A stretch of 64,000 nucleotides of DNA, taken from positions 186,001-250,000 of the forward strand of contig OZ241880.1 in NCBI GenBank assembly GCA_965203505.1, written 5' to 3'. The notes beneath the pieces are model-generated. The model had not been told where the DNA came from. It was given only the letters and a program-made list of their open reading frames with translations, and searched no databases. Source of the stretch: Bin127 sp965203505. GTDB taxonomy: Bacteria; Chloroflexota; Dehalococcoidia; Lucifugimonadales; Lucifugimonadaceae. How positions within the stretch are numbered: position 1 is the first letter of the stretch; the number at the start of each line of letters is the position of its first letter. Shown piece after piece: positions 22,979 through 32,285 of this stretch. Position numbers and translations under genes: made by a program.

Positions 22979-25513
22979 CTAAACATCTAGATTCTTAACC
23001 TCAAGCGCGTTCGCCCGGATGAAGTCACGCCGCGGAGCGACCTCCTCACCCATCAAGGTCCTGAAGATGTCATCAGCACTGATCGCATCCTCCGCGGTGA
23101 CTTGGAACATCACGCGGTGTTGGGGGTTCATAGTGGTATCCCAGAGCTGGTCCGGGTTCATCTCTCCGAGGCCTTTGTATCTCTGGATGTTGATGCCACT
23201 TGTTTCGGAGTTTTCTTCGAGTGCCTCAGGTAGTTCGTGCCAAGCTAGGTCTTGCATCAAAACGTCTTCGCGACGTCTCAACTGGAAAGCGTCCGCGGCG
23301 ATGAAGTTCATGACATCTTGGTACAGTCGCTTAGAACGCCGAACAGCGGGATTGTTGTAGACATCTTCGGTCAGCTCATAGTCCCGGATCTGATACGTCA
23401 CCGGGGTGTCATTATGCTCTTCCGCAGGCTCCTCGTTGACTTCGCGGGTAAACGGTGTTTGCTTTTCGTCGACGCTGCCGTTGAACAGACTGACTTGGAA
23501 GCTCGAATCGTCCTCGAAATCATCGTCTCCATCTAAGTCACCAATGATCTGAGAAGATCTGCCTCTCGTGAACGTCAGATTCTGGAGTTCAGGATCTCGC
23601 AGCAAGTCGAAGAACACCTCTTCCGGCACGCCGAGAACCTTCACGATGTCAAGGGCTTCACGGAACTCACGAAGCTGTGTGATGGTGCTACCTAGACGCT
23701 TACCTTTGACTTCGACTCCGACATCATCATCCTCGGCAGCGATCGACAACCCGTTGAAGACACGCTCCGCCATCCAGTTGTCCAAATCAGCATCTGCGTA
23801 GAGCCAATTGCTTCGGCGGCCCTTCGATGCCTTGTACAGCGGCGGCTGAGCGATGTAGAGGAAACCTCCGTCGATCAACTCACGCATGTTCCGGAAGAAG
23901 AACGTGAGTAACAACGTCCGGATGTGTGCGCCGTCGATGTCCGCATCCGTCATGATGATGATGCGGTGATAGCGCAACTTCTCCGAGTCAAACTCCTCAC
24001 CCATGCCGGCGCCGATGGCAGTGATCAGGGCGGCGATCTCTTCGTGAGCGAACATCCGCTCTGGCCGAGCCTTTTCAACGTTTAAGATTTTGCCCTTGAG
24101 AGGCAGAATCGCTTGGAACTGGCGGTCACGTCCTTGTTTGGCGGAGCCTCCGGCGGATTCGCCCTCAACGATGTAGAGTTCGGACCGCGACGGGTCTTTC
24201 TCGGTGCAGTCCGCGAGTTTGCCGGGCAGAGAACCGCCATCCATGGCGTTTTTGCGGATGATTAGGTCACGGGCTTTTTTGGCAGCCTCTCTAGCGCGAG
24301 CAGCTGTGGACGCCTTGTCGATGATGATGCGGGCCTCGTCGGGATGGTCCTCAAGGAACTCACCCAGCTGCCGACCGACCAAATGCTCCACCGTGCCTTT
24401 GACCTCGGGGTTGCCGAGCCGACCTTTCGTCTGACCTTCGAACTGCGGATCCTTGACCTTAACGCTGATGACAGACATCAGTCCTTCGCGGACGTCTTCA
24501 CCGGACAGCGTCGCGACGCCATCCTTGCCTCCGCTGAGGAGGTTGTTCTTCTTGGCGTAGTCGTTGAGCACGCGAGTCAGTGCTGACCGGAAACCCGTGA
24601 CGTGCGTGCCACCGTCGCCCGTGCGGATCACATTGGCGAACGATAGACAGTTTTCAACGAACGATTGGTTGTACTGGAACGCAACTTCCACTGTGACTTC
24701 GTCAACCGTACCGGCGGCGTAGATAACGCTGTCGTGGATACCGCCACGGCGTCGATTGAACGTTCGCACGAAACTCTTGACGCCACCATCGAAGCGAAAC
24801 GTCACATCGTTGTGCGGCCAATGCGATTCTTGATGCCAGTCGCTTCGCAATCGAATGGCGAGGCCCTGGTTAAGATATGCCATCTCGCGGAACCGCCCGG
24901 TAATCGCATCCCAGTCGTATTCGACAGAAGGGAAGATTTGGGTATCCGGCATCCAAGTTGTCACGTTGCCGTCGCCGGGGAGATCGTCCGACGTTTGGGG
25001 ACGCCTATCTACATCGGTCATGGTGACGCCGCGTTCGTAGCGCTGGGAGTAGACGAACCCTTCACGTCGCACTTCGACAATGGTCCACTCTGAGAGAGCG
25101 TTGACGACCGACGCTCCGACACCGTGCAACCCGCCGGACACTTGGTAACCCTTGCCGCCGAATTTGCCGCCGGCGTGCAAGGTGGTCATCACGGTCTCAA
25201 GCGCTGACTTGCCGGTCTTGTCGTGAGTGTCTACAGGGATTCCACGACCGTCGTCGGAGACCGTTACGGAGCCATCAGCGTTTATTCGTATGTCGACGGT
25301 TGATGCGAAGCCAGCCATCGCCTCGTCAACGCTGTTGTCGACGATCTCCCGAACGAGGTGGAACACACCCTCGGGCCCGGTCGTGCCGATGTACATCCCT
25401 GGGCGTTTACGGACGGCCTCGAGGCCCTCCATCACGGTGATGTCTTCGGCGTTGTATTCGGAAGATCCGGCGTGTCCGTTGCCGTTGGTCGCAATGGTGG
25501 TTTCTGTAGTCAT
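22979..25513 (-). CDS. gyrB: DNA gyrase subunit B
   Basis: An 844-residue type IIA topoisomerase subunit. The GHKL ATPase includes EIVDNSVDEA (Asn60), DDGRGIP (87-93) and GGLHGVG (127-133). The TOPRIM domain has VEGESAGGSA (about 448) and TDADIDG (about 521), and the tail has QRYKGLGEMNPDQLW (about 777). It is about 200 residues longer than the roughly 640-residue GyrB of most Gram-positives: residues about 590-740 form an acidic insert after TOPRIM, where Gram-negative GyrB also has one. No gyrA or dnaA is adjacent. It acts with GyrA to introduce negative supercoils. Confidence 0.95.
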   Translation of the reverse strand: MTTETTIATNGNGHAGSSEYNAEDITVMEGLEAVRKRPGMYIGTTGPEGVFHLVREIVDNSVDEAMAGFASTVDIRINADGSVTVSDDGRGIPVDTHDKTGKSALETVMTTLHAGGKFGGKGYQVSGGLHGVGASVVNALSEWTIVEVRREGFVYSQRYERGVTMTDVDRRPQTSDDLPGDGNVTTWMPDTQIFPSVEYDWDAITGRFREMAYLNQGLAIRLRSDWHQESHWPHNDVTFRFDGGVKSFVRTFNRRRGGIHDSVIYAAGTVDEVTVEVAFQYNQSFVENCLSFANVIRTGDGGTHVTGFRSALTRVLNDYAKKNNLLSGGKDGVATLSGEDVREGLMSVISVKVKDPQFEGQTKGRLGNPEVKGTVEHLVGRQLGEFLEDHPDEARIIIDKASTAARAREAAKKARDLIIRKNAMDGGSLPGKLADCTEKDPSRSELYIVEGESAGGSAKQGRDRQFQAILPLKGKILNVEKARPERMFAHEEIAALITAIGAGMGEEFDSEKLRYHRIIIMTDADIDGAHIRTLLLTFFFRNMRELIDGGFLYIAQPPLYKASKGRRSNWLYADADLDNWMAERVFNGLSIAAEDDDVGVEVKGKRLGSTITQLREFREALDIVKVLGVPEEVFFDLLRDPELQNLTFTRGRSSQIIGDLDGDDDFEDDSSFQVSLFNGSVDEKQTPFTREVNEEPAEEHNDTPVTYQIRDYELTEDVYNNPAVRRSKRLYQDVMNFIAADAFQLRRREDVLMQDLAWHELPEALEENSETSGINIQRYKGLGEMNPDQLWDTTMNPQHRVMFQVTAEDAISADDIFRTLMGEEVAPRRDFIRANALEVKNLDV

Positions 25514-25884
25514 ACGTCTCCAAGTATTCAGATCGATCAGGCCCTAACGCCCTTGCATTGGGCTCCCTGCGACACACCCCCGGATATCTCGATCCAAGCA
25601 AATGAATCCACGCCATCTCGCGTGCGCGCGTGCGCGCGTCTTTGAGAATCGTGTTCCTTCATCATCTCAATCTTATCAGCACGGGCCCAGTCAATCACTA
25701 ACGGCGCGGCAATCCAATCGGAATCTGAGCTGATAGAGGGAATCGGGAGTGAATTGCGGGAGAAAGGGGCACGCGCGCGCCAGAATGGCGCCCAATTCAC
25801 CGGCAAAACGGGAGCTGATTTCCCAATCGCACCGACCGCGGTGTGCCGAATGGAGGACCAGTGTCGCGAAGGATCGACGATCGA
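25514..25884. other. 371-base upstream region of gyrB with alternating CG tracts
   Basis: No gene is supported here. The region should hold the gyrB promoter (reading left). It contains a 21-base alternating pyrimidine-purine tract at 25619-25639 (CGCGTGCGCGCGTGCGCGCGT), followed by a second of 12 bases at 25769-25780 (GCACGCGCGCGC). Such tracts favour Z-DNA under negative supercoiling. Confidence 0.55.
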
Positions 25885-26157
25885 TTACTCGAACGCGGCA
25901 GGATCCACAGCCGCGCCGCGGTCGAGGGCGATGTTGATCAGATCCACGAGCCGGCGCGCCGACTTAGGCGTCAGCTCAACGGCAACCCGCGCACCGAGGC
26001 CTTGCGACTCGTCGACAAAGTCAATGTTGAGCGCATGTTCCAACGTCATCTGAGTCGGGTGGTCATACGACACGTTTACTTGGTTGACCTTTATCCAATT
26101 CGCCGTCCCTTTTCCGCAACCTGCAACTGGGGTCTTTTCCGAGATGAATGTGCACAT
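25885..26157 (-). CDS. DUF6295-family small protein
   Basis: A 90-residue protein starting MCTFISEKTPVAGCGKG, followed by NVSYDHPTQMTLEHALNIDF and a C-terminal helix VAVELTPKSARRLVDLINIAL. This matches the small DUF6295 family of actinobacteria and Chloroflexota, whose function is unknown. Conserved Cys and His residues in the first half could bind a metal. It lies 39 bases downstream of the dienelactone hydrolase gene on the same strand and is probably cotranscribed with it. Confidence 0.7.
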   Translation of the reverse strand: MCTFISEKTPVAGCGKGTANWIKVNQVNVSYDHPTQMTLEHALNIDFVDESQGLGARVAVELTPKSARRLVDLINIALDRGAAVDPAAFE

Positions 26158-26196
26158 GGGATGTTCTCCTACGATATGTCGAGCGGACCGCTTGGT

Positions 26197-26952
26197 CTAT
26201 CCCAGATGTTTGGGAAGGAAGTCGAATATCTTCCCCCAACCGTCAACCGCTTGTTCTTGGCAATAGACCGACCGGTCGTAGTAGAAGAATCCGTGTCCGG
26301 CGCCAGCGTACATGTGGAATTCGTAATCCTTGCCGTGTTTCGTGAGTGCCGCCTCGTGGATCTCGACCTGTTCGGGCGACGGACTGGTGTCTTCCTCTCC
26401 GAAAAGTCCCAGCACGGGGCACGAAAGGTCGGCGGTGTAGTCAACCGGTGCAACCGGGAAGTTATCGTTCAGTTCAGATTCCGCCATCACCACTCGTCCG
26501 CCCCAGCAGTCAACGACCGCATCGAAACCCTGCACTCTCGAAGCCGCCAGCAAAACGTGCCGTCCGCCTGAACAAGTTCCGAAAGCCCCGACTTTACCGT
26601 TCGAATTCGGAAGTGATCGCAGGTATCGCATTGACGCGGCGAGATCTCCAACCGCTTGGGCGTCTGGGATTCCCCCTTCCGAACGGACCTTGGCCGCTAC
26701 ATCATCTGGAGAGGCATGCCCAGTGCGGTGGTAGAGATCGGGGCAGATGGTCGCGTATCCGTGATGTGCGAACTTACGAGTCGCCTCACGGTACCATTCA
26801 TCCCATCCCGGCATATGATGGGCGAGCACCATACTTGGATGCGGCCCGGGACCCAAGGGTCGAGCTAGATACGCATTGATCGCCACTCCATCCGGCGCTT
26901 GCACAGTCACCGTTTCGGCGATCATACCCTCATACATATCGGTCGTATACAT
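26197..26952 (-). CDS. Dienelactone hydrolase family protein
   Basis: A 251-residue alpha/beta hydrolase with the dienelactone-hydrolase nucleophile motif GTCSGG (Cys127), acid Asp188 (GEEDTS) and His220 (GAGHGFF). Cys rather than Ser as nucleophile, and the MVLAHHMPGWDEW block near 41-53, are family marks. Such enzymes open lactones in aromatic-ring degradation or hydrolyse other esters. It is encoded with a DUF6295 protein and is divergent from a CaiB-type CoA transferase. The substrate is unknown. Confidence 0.85.
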   Translation of the reverse strand: MYTTDMYEGMIAETVTVQAPDGVAINAYLARPLGPGPHPSMVLAHHMPGWDEWYREATRKFAHHGYATICPDLYHRTGHASPDDVAAKVRSEGGIPDAQAVGDLAASMRYLRSLPNSNGKVGAFGTCSGGRHVLLAASRVQGFDAVVDCWGGRVVMAESELNDNFPVAPVDYTADLSCPVLGLFGEEDTSPSPEQVEIHEAALTKHGKDYEFHMYAGAGHGFFYYDRSVYCQEQAVDGWGKIFDFLPKHLG

Positions 26953-27100
26953 GGCGTGGCCCCTTTGGCTTTAGTTCAACTGCACAGAATCGATGCTACG
27001 ACACCAAGGGTAACGCTCTCGAGAACATCAAGGCGAAAAACCTCATGACCGCGGACTTTCCAGTCAAACTAAAGCGACGAATGTTATATTGCACATCATC

Positions 27101-28402
27101 ATGAGCAACGCATCAGAAAACGGCGCTGGCGAGAACGGTATGCGTCAAAAAGGCCCGCTTGAGGGCATCAAGGTGATTGAATTCGGCAATTTCGTCGCAG
27201 GTCCGTTCGCGGGCCAGATACTGGCGGACATGGGTGCCGAGGTCATCAAGGTCGAACCACCGACGGGCGATCCGTGGCGAGTGTCGCAACCATTCGCACC
27301 TTACGAAAGCCGCACGTTCCTGCCCCTAAATCGGGGAGTGAAAAGTGTAACGCTCAATCTGAAAGATCCAAACGGCAAGGCCGCGCTGGCTAAAATCGTC
27401 AAAATGTCCGATGGGGTTATCTCCAACAATCGACCGGACACCGACAAAGCTCTTGGCATCGACTACGAATCGCTCGCCGCGATCAATCCCGCCATCGTAT
27501 ACGTCGACCTCACCGCTTATGGAATGAAAGGGCCGCTGGGTGGAGCGCCCGGCTTCGACCTCGTGATGCAAGGCTTCACCGGCGCTGTCACGTCCGAAGG
27601 CAAGATCACGCCCAACGGTCAACCCGAAGTCGTTTGGTCTTCGTCGTACATCGATCTCTCTTCGGCGTACTGCGCAGCCTTGGGCATAGTTGCAGGCATC
27701 GTTGGCCGAGGCGACAGCGGCAAAGGGCAAAAGGTCGAATCCAGCCTAATGATGAACGCGCTCGCGATGCAGTGCATGAGAATCATGCACATGCTGGACA
27801 TGCCAACGCCATCCATGACCTGGTACCAGGACAGGTACCCGCAACTCCTCGCCGAAGGTAAGACTTATCAAGAGTTGCAGCGCGACTACCAGAGCGTCGT
27901 TAGGCCCTCGATCTACCGCTGCTACTACCGCGCCTACCGCACCAAGGACGGCGGAATGTGTCTCGGCACACTCGATTGGGCGGCTAGGGCACGGTTGCTC
28001 CAACACCTCAACCTCGAGGATCCGCGTGTCACAGACCCTGACTACGACTACGATTCGCCAGATGCGGACAAATTCGCGCAGGAAATGATCGACACGTTCG
28101 AGGAAATCTTCGCTTCGAAGACAACGGCCGAGTGGGTCGAAGAGTTGAATGCCAAGGACATCCCCTGTGGGCCGATCCGCTTCAGTGAAGACTTGGTCTG
28201 GGACGAACAGGCCATCGCAAATAACTACATCATCGAGCTAGAGCATCACACCGGTCAGCGCTACCGGACATCCGGCCCGATCCTCAACTTCACTGCCGGC
28301 ATGCCGGACCTCAAGGCATCGCCTGCCTTGGGCGAGCACAACTGGGAGGTCATGCGAGAGGCGGGGATGACGGAGGAGGAAATAGCCGCGGTTGTGGGGT
28401 GA
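27101..28402 (+). CDS. CaiB/BaiF-family CoA transferase
   Basis: A 433-residue family III CoA transferase. Hallmarks are the start block PLEGIKVIEFGNFVAGPFAGQILADMGAEVIKVEPP, the RGVKSVTLNLKD segment, the PGFDLVMQGFTG motif containing the catalytic Asp, and the C-terminal 'AxALGEHN' type ending. These enzymes move CoA between carboxylic acids such as carnitine, bile acids, formate/oxalate or succinate. The ATG at 27101 is preferred over an in-frame TTG at 27089; no clear ribosome site precedes it. The helicase gene starts just after its stop. Confidence 0.9.
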   Translation: MSNASENGAGENGMRQKGPLEGIKVIEFGNFVAGPFAGQILADMGAEVIKVEPPTGDPWRVSQPFAPYESRTFLPLNRGVKSVTLNLKDPNGKAALAKIVKMSDGVISNNRPDTDKALGIDYESLAAINPAIVYVDLTAYGMKGPLGGAPGFDLVMQGFTGAVTSEGKITPNGQPEVVWSSSYIDLSSAYCAALGIVAGIVGRGDSGKGQKVESSLMMNALAMQCMRIMHMLDMPTPSMTWYQDRYPQLLAEGKTYQELQRDYQSVVRPSIYRCYYRAYRTKDGGMCLGTLDWAARARLLQHLNLEDPRVTDPDYDYDSPDADKFAQEMIDTFEEIFASKTTAEWVEELNAKDIPCGPIRFSEDLVWDEQAIANNYIIELEHHTGQRYRTSGPILNFTAGMPDLKASPALGEHNWEVMREAGMTEEEIAAVVG

Positions 28403-28418
28403 TCGGACGGAGGCTAGG

Positions 28419-31400
28419 TTGAAGGCGCGCGGGGAATTTGATCACGATCAGTTCTCGAAGGTACTCGCGTACTACCGCGAATGTCTGCGGTATGACGCAG
28501 ACCGTTCGGTCTCGCTTCGTAAAAGCGATGAAGGCGTCACTTTCGTTCCCTTAAAACTTAAGTCTGAATGGACGCTGAGCGGCAAAGACCCATTGGAAGC
28601 GCCAGTTGCTGGTGGATTCGCTTCTGATCTAAGTCAACGCGGGCTATCAGCGGATCTTATGTACGCGTACCCGTTATTGGCTACGCCGGGTCGAAATCGT
28701 GAACTTGAGCTACTCCCCGTTTTCCTGCAACCTGTTTTACATGAGGTTGTAGGGGATAGATTGAGCGTTAGGTTGAGCCACGATTGGCCCGAAGTAAATG
28801 ATGCGTTTTGTAGTGCTATCGGTGTCAGGAGCCCTGAAGAGAAAGCACAACTGTATAACTATCTGGGATTAACTGGGGATGAAGAACATCTACCCAGGGG
28901 ATTGAGCGACTTCGTCCGTCGTCTGGCAGAGCGGCCTGGATTGCTCGTAAGCGAGCGGCTGAATCCAGAATGCATTCCTCAGGAACCCAAAATTGGGCAC
29001 ACCCGATCTGCCGGGATGTTGAATCGGCATCTCCTAGTGATCACCGAACGCCCGAACTTCACGCGCGGACTTGAACACGAGCTTGAAGCGCTTTCGAGAG
29101 ATTACTCATTTGATCGAGCCAGTAAGACTGCGCTGCGGTATTTCTTCGGTGTGGAGACGCGTTACGCGTCTGTGGACGATTCAAGTGCCACTTCTGAGCG
29201 TGATATCACAGAGGTAGTACCGCTGAACGAAGAGCAGCGGTCGGCGGTGCAATCGGCGTTCAGCAACGATCTAACGGTCGTGACCGGCCCGCCCGGTACG
29301 GGCAAATCGCAGATCGTGACCACTGTATTAGCAAACGCCTGGCTCCGCCAGCAGAGCGTACTTTTCGCAAGTTTCAACCACAAAGCAGTCGATGTCGTCG
29401 AAGATCGCGTGAACCGCTTGAGTAGCACGCGATTGATGATCCGGATGGGGCGGCGCGCTGTCGACCGCGACCTGCGAGACGAAATCGTCAATTTCCTTTC
29501 AACCGTGCTCGCATTCAACGTCAGAGTAGATGATCGGTTGGCAGTACGTGAGAGTCAACGAGACGTTGAAGGATTACTGAAAGATAGGGCGATGATATGG
29601 GCGAATTTGGAAGATATCCAGAAACATCGCAAACGCGCATTTCAACTTGACAACCAGATTCGAGGTCTCAAAACAGAACGGGCGAAGTTGGAATGTCAAT
29701 ATGGTGCAGTTGGTCGTGAACGCGCCGAAGATGAAGAATGTCTTTACAACCAAGTCTCGAAGGTTTTGGAAAGTGCAAAGAAGCTGAAAGGCGAACGCGA
29801 CGCTGCACAGGTTGATCGAGATCAGAAGATCGACACGATCAGCGAGGAGATCGAAGACCTGCGGACAGCCGCTGATTATGTGCGGCGGACAGACCATCGG
29901 TTTGGAAAAGATGACGAAGTCGGTGCTGCATTCTTCGCGGACATGTACGACATGTACGCAGAACAGGATTCGTTGAGACAACAGAGAGCGATTGCAAGCC
30001 GGACACGCGATGCCAAAATCGAGCATCTGAAAAACCAGCAAGAGCGGTTGGAACAAGATTTCGATGCACGGAAACGGGAACGCCAGAGCGGGCAGGATTT
30101 AGTCGCTTTGAGGGGCATGGTCCAGGAAGCCCATTGCATCGTCGCGCGCGAAAGGGATCGGACCGGTTCAATCTGGTCGAAGATTTGGAGAGGGTTGAGA
30201 CGATCTGCCGCGCTTGAGCGTGTTGCAAGGTTGTCGGATGCTTGGTCCGACGAATACGACATCTTGGGACACCCGCCCTCAGAGCCGGTCCGCGCTACTG
30301 ATTTGGAGCGTTGGGCAATATACCTCTCCGACTCGTTGAATCGATTGACGATGTGGGAGCAGGCCATTGAACGCAATCGCGAGCTGGCAATCCGATTGGA
30401 GAGAGTTGAGACGGAAATCGCCGAGGTTGAAGCGGATTTCGCCGCTAACGACTTTGATCTTCGCGCGGCGCAGGTAGACGAACGTATTTTCAAACGGAAG
30501 CAGTCGGAGATCGCCTCGCTGTTCGACCGCATCAAACGCAACCGCAATCAGGTAACCAAGGTTGATGAAGCTCTGGCGCGCATGCGATTCAATGACCGAA
30601 TCGTCGAAAAATACAGCGAAATCGAAGATCTGAAACGCGAACACAAGTCTCGGTTCGACGCGAGATTCGCTGAACTGGACGCGAAACTTGCGGACAACCG
30701 CCGGAAACTCGAAGATTTGTCGCGGAAATTCGCTACAGCCACTGCTGACTTGTCGAAATTTGGTAAAGTCAACGACTTGGCGACGAATCTCCGGCGCGTC
30801 GAGCACCAACTCTGGGACGCAGGAGAACGAATGATTGGGGCATCATTGCGTGTCTTGCCGGATAGATTCGACGTTGGCACGCGGCGAGAAATCGGCGCTT
30901 TTCAATCACTTTTCCAACGCTTGAGGGACGATGAGTTGGGCGGATCAACTTTCTGGGAACTTATGAATCAGATGGATCAATTGTTCCCGAAGATTCTCAG
31001 GGTGTTGCCGGCGTGGTGCGTAACCAATCTGTCTGCTCGGCATAACGTCCCGTTTGAACCTGGAATGTTTGACCTTGTAGTGGTTGACGAGGCGAGCCAA
31101 TGTAGCATACCTTCTGCGCTACCTCTCTTGTATCGCGCGAAACGGGCGATGATCATAGGTGATCCCAATCAGTTGCGTCACATCACGAAAATCGGGAATC
31201 TCCAGGATCAAAAGTTGCAAGAGAAGCACGAACTCAATGCAGCTTCTGATTTGTCGTTCGGTTACGGTCAGGAATCGTTGTACGATGTCGCCCTCCGAAA
31301 TGTCGGTAGCGGCTCCCTCCGGTCGTTGCGTGAACATTTTCGTTCGCACCGCGACATTGTCGGGTTCAGCAATCGACACTGGTACCGAGGAGACTTGGAG

Positions 31401-32273
31401 GTGTGCACCGACCACCAAGACTTTCAAGTTCCGGATAGTATGGAACCCGGCATCCGCTGGGATGACATCAAAGGTCGCACCGAGCGTCAATCGAACGACA
31501 ACGGCATCATCAACCGGGAAGAAGCCGAATCGGTGTCTGATCAGGTTGTTGACCTCATCAAGTTCGGGGGATTTACCGGCAGCGTAGGTGTGGTGACGCC
31601 CTTCCGTGCACAAGCGAATCTGATTCGAAGCATACTTAACGACCGCCTTGATCTGGACGATATGCGGCGTTGCGAGTTGATCACTAATACCGCTCACAGA
31701 TTTCAAGGCGATGAGAGGGATGTGATGTTCTTTTCGCCGTGCGTCGGACACGGAATGTCGGACGGTGCACATTGGTTCTTAGCCAACACAGGCTATCTAT
31801 TCAACGTTGCGATAACTAGACCGCGAGCACTGTTAGTAGTCGTTGGGAACCTAGAAGCATGTTTGGCATCGGAAATCCCCCATGTAAAAGAATTCGCAGA
31901 GTTTTATAACAACACCCTCGAAGGTAAGGATTCAACCGACATTTCATCAGGCTTTGTTAACGGCACAAACATCGGGCATTGGGAGCGTCCTTTCTACGAC
32001 GCTTTGATCGCCGAGGGATTGAAACCGATGCACCAATACGTTGAGGGACAGTATCGTCTCGATTTCGCGTTCGTGACGGACAAAATGAAACTCAATGTTG
32101 AGGTCGACGGAGAGATGTATCACCGCGAGTGGGATGGGAGCCGAAGCCGTGTCGACCTGATGCGAGACCACCGGCTCATGGGAATGGGTTGGCAGATAAA
32201 GCGGTTCTGGGTCTATGAACTGCGAGACGACATGGAGCGATGCGTTGCCGAAACCAAGGAGCTTCTACTCTAA
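28419..32273 (+). CDS. SF1 helicase with long coiled coil and C-terminal DUF559-like nuclease domain
   Basis: About 1284 residues (TTG start with GGAGG at 28409-28413; a TTG at 28392 is also open). In order: an N-terminal domain; Walker A GPPGTGKSQ (about 288) and motif Ia SFNHKAVD; a coiled coil of about 400 residues; Walker B VVVDEASQC (about 890) with GDPNQLRHI; motifs LREHFRSH, VVTPFRAQANLI, THRF-like TAHRFQGDERD and NVAITRPR. A PD-(D/E)xK-type domain ends it (last 100 residues, YRLDFAF ... NVEVDGEMYH ... RDHRLMGMGW). The core is the COG1112/Upf1-like SF1B class, which in defence genes acts with a nuclease. A deoxyribosyltransferase-like gene follows after 12 bases. Confidence 0.85.
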   Translation: MKARGEFDHDQFSKVLAYYRECLRYDADRSVSLRKSDEGVTFVPLKLKSEWTLSGKDPLEAPVAGGFASDLSQRGLSADLMYAYPLLATPGRNRELELLPVFLQPVLHEVVGDRLSVRLSHDWPEVNDAFCSAIGVRSPEEKAQLYNYLGLTGDEEHLPRGLSDFVRRLAERPGLLVSERLNPECIPQEPKIGHTRSAGMLNRHLLVITERPNFTRGLEHELEALSRDYSFDRASKTALRYFFGVETRYASVDDSSATSERDITEVVPLNEEQRSAVQSAFSNDLTVVTGPPGTGKSQIVTTVLANAWLRQQSVLFASFNHKAVDVVEDRVNRLSSTRLMIRMGRRAVDRDLRDEIVNFLSTVLAFNVRVDDRLAVRESQRDVEGLLKDRAMIWANLEDIQKHRKRAFQLDNQIRGLKTERAKLECQYGAVGRERAEDEECLYNQVSKVLESAKKLKGERDAAQVDRDQKIDTISEEIEDLRTAADYVRRTDHRFGKDDEVGAAFFADMYDMYAEQDSLRQQRAIASRTRDAKIEHLKNQQERLEQDFDARKRERQSGQDLVALRGMVQEAHCIVARERDRTGSIWSKIWRGLRRSAALERVARLSDAWSDEYDILGHPPSEPVRATDLERWAIYLSDSLNRLTMWEQAIERNRELAIRLERVETEIAEVEADFAANDFDLRAAQVDERIFKRKQSEIASLFDRIKRNRNQVTKVDEALARMRFNDRIVEKYSEIEDLKREHKSRFDARFAELDAKLADNRRKLEDLSRKFATATADLSKFGKVNDLATNLRRVEHQLWDAGERMIGASLRVLPDRFDVGTRREIGAFQSLFQRLRDDELGGSTFWELMNQMDQLFPKILRVLPAWCVTNLSARHNVPFEPGMFDLVVVDEASQCSIPSALPLLYRAKRAMIIGDPNQLRHITKIGNLQDQKLQEKHELNAASDLSFGYGQESLYDVALRNVGSGSLRSLREHFRSHRDIVGFSNRHWYRGDLEVCTDHQDFQVPDSMEPGIRWDDIKGRTERQSNDNGIINREEAESVSDQVVDLIKFGGFTGSVGVVTPFRAQANLIRSILNDRLDLDDMRRCELITNTAHRFQGDERDVMFFSPCVGHGMSDGAHWFLANTGYLFNVAITRPRALLVVVGNLEACLASEIPHVKEFAEFYNNTLEGKDSTDISSGFVNGTNIGHWERPFYDALIAEGLKPMHQYVEGQYRLDFAFVTDKMKLNVEVDGEMYHREWDGSRSRVDLMRDHRLMGMGWQIKRFWVYELRDDMERCVAETKELLL

Positions 32274-32285
32274 GATCTTCCCGCA

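Noticed and set aside
22979..25884. gyrB as a sign of a nearby replication origin
   Set aside because: No dnaA, dnaN, recF or DnaA-box cluster is visible, and the direction of the skew change is that of a terminus, not an origin.
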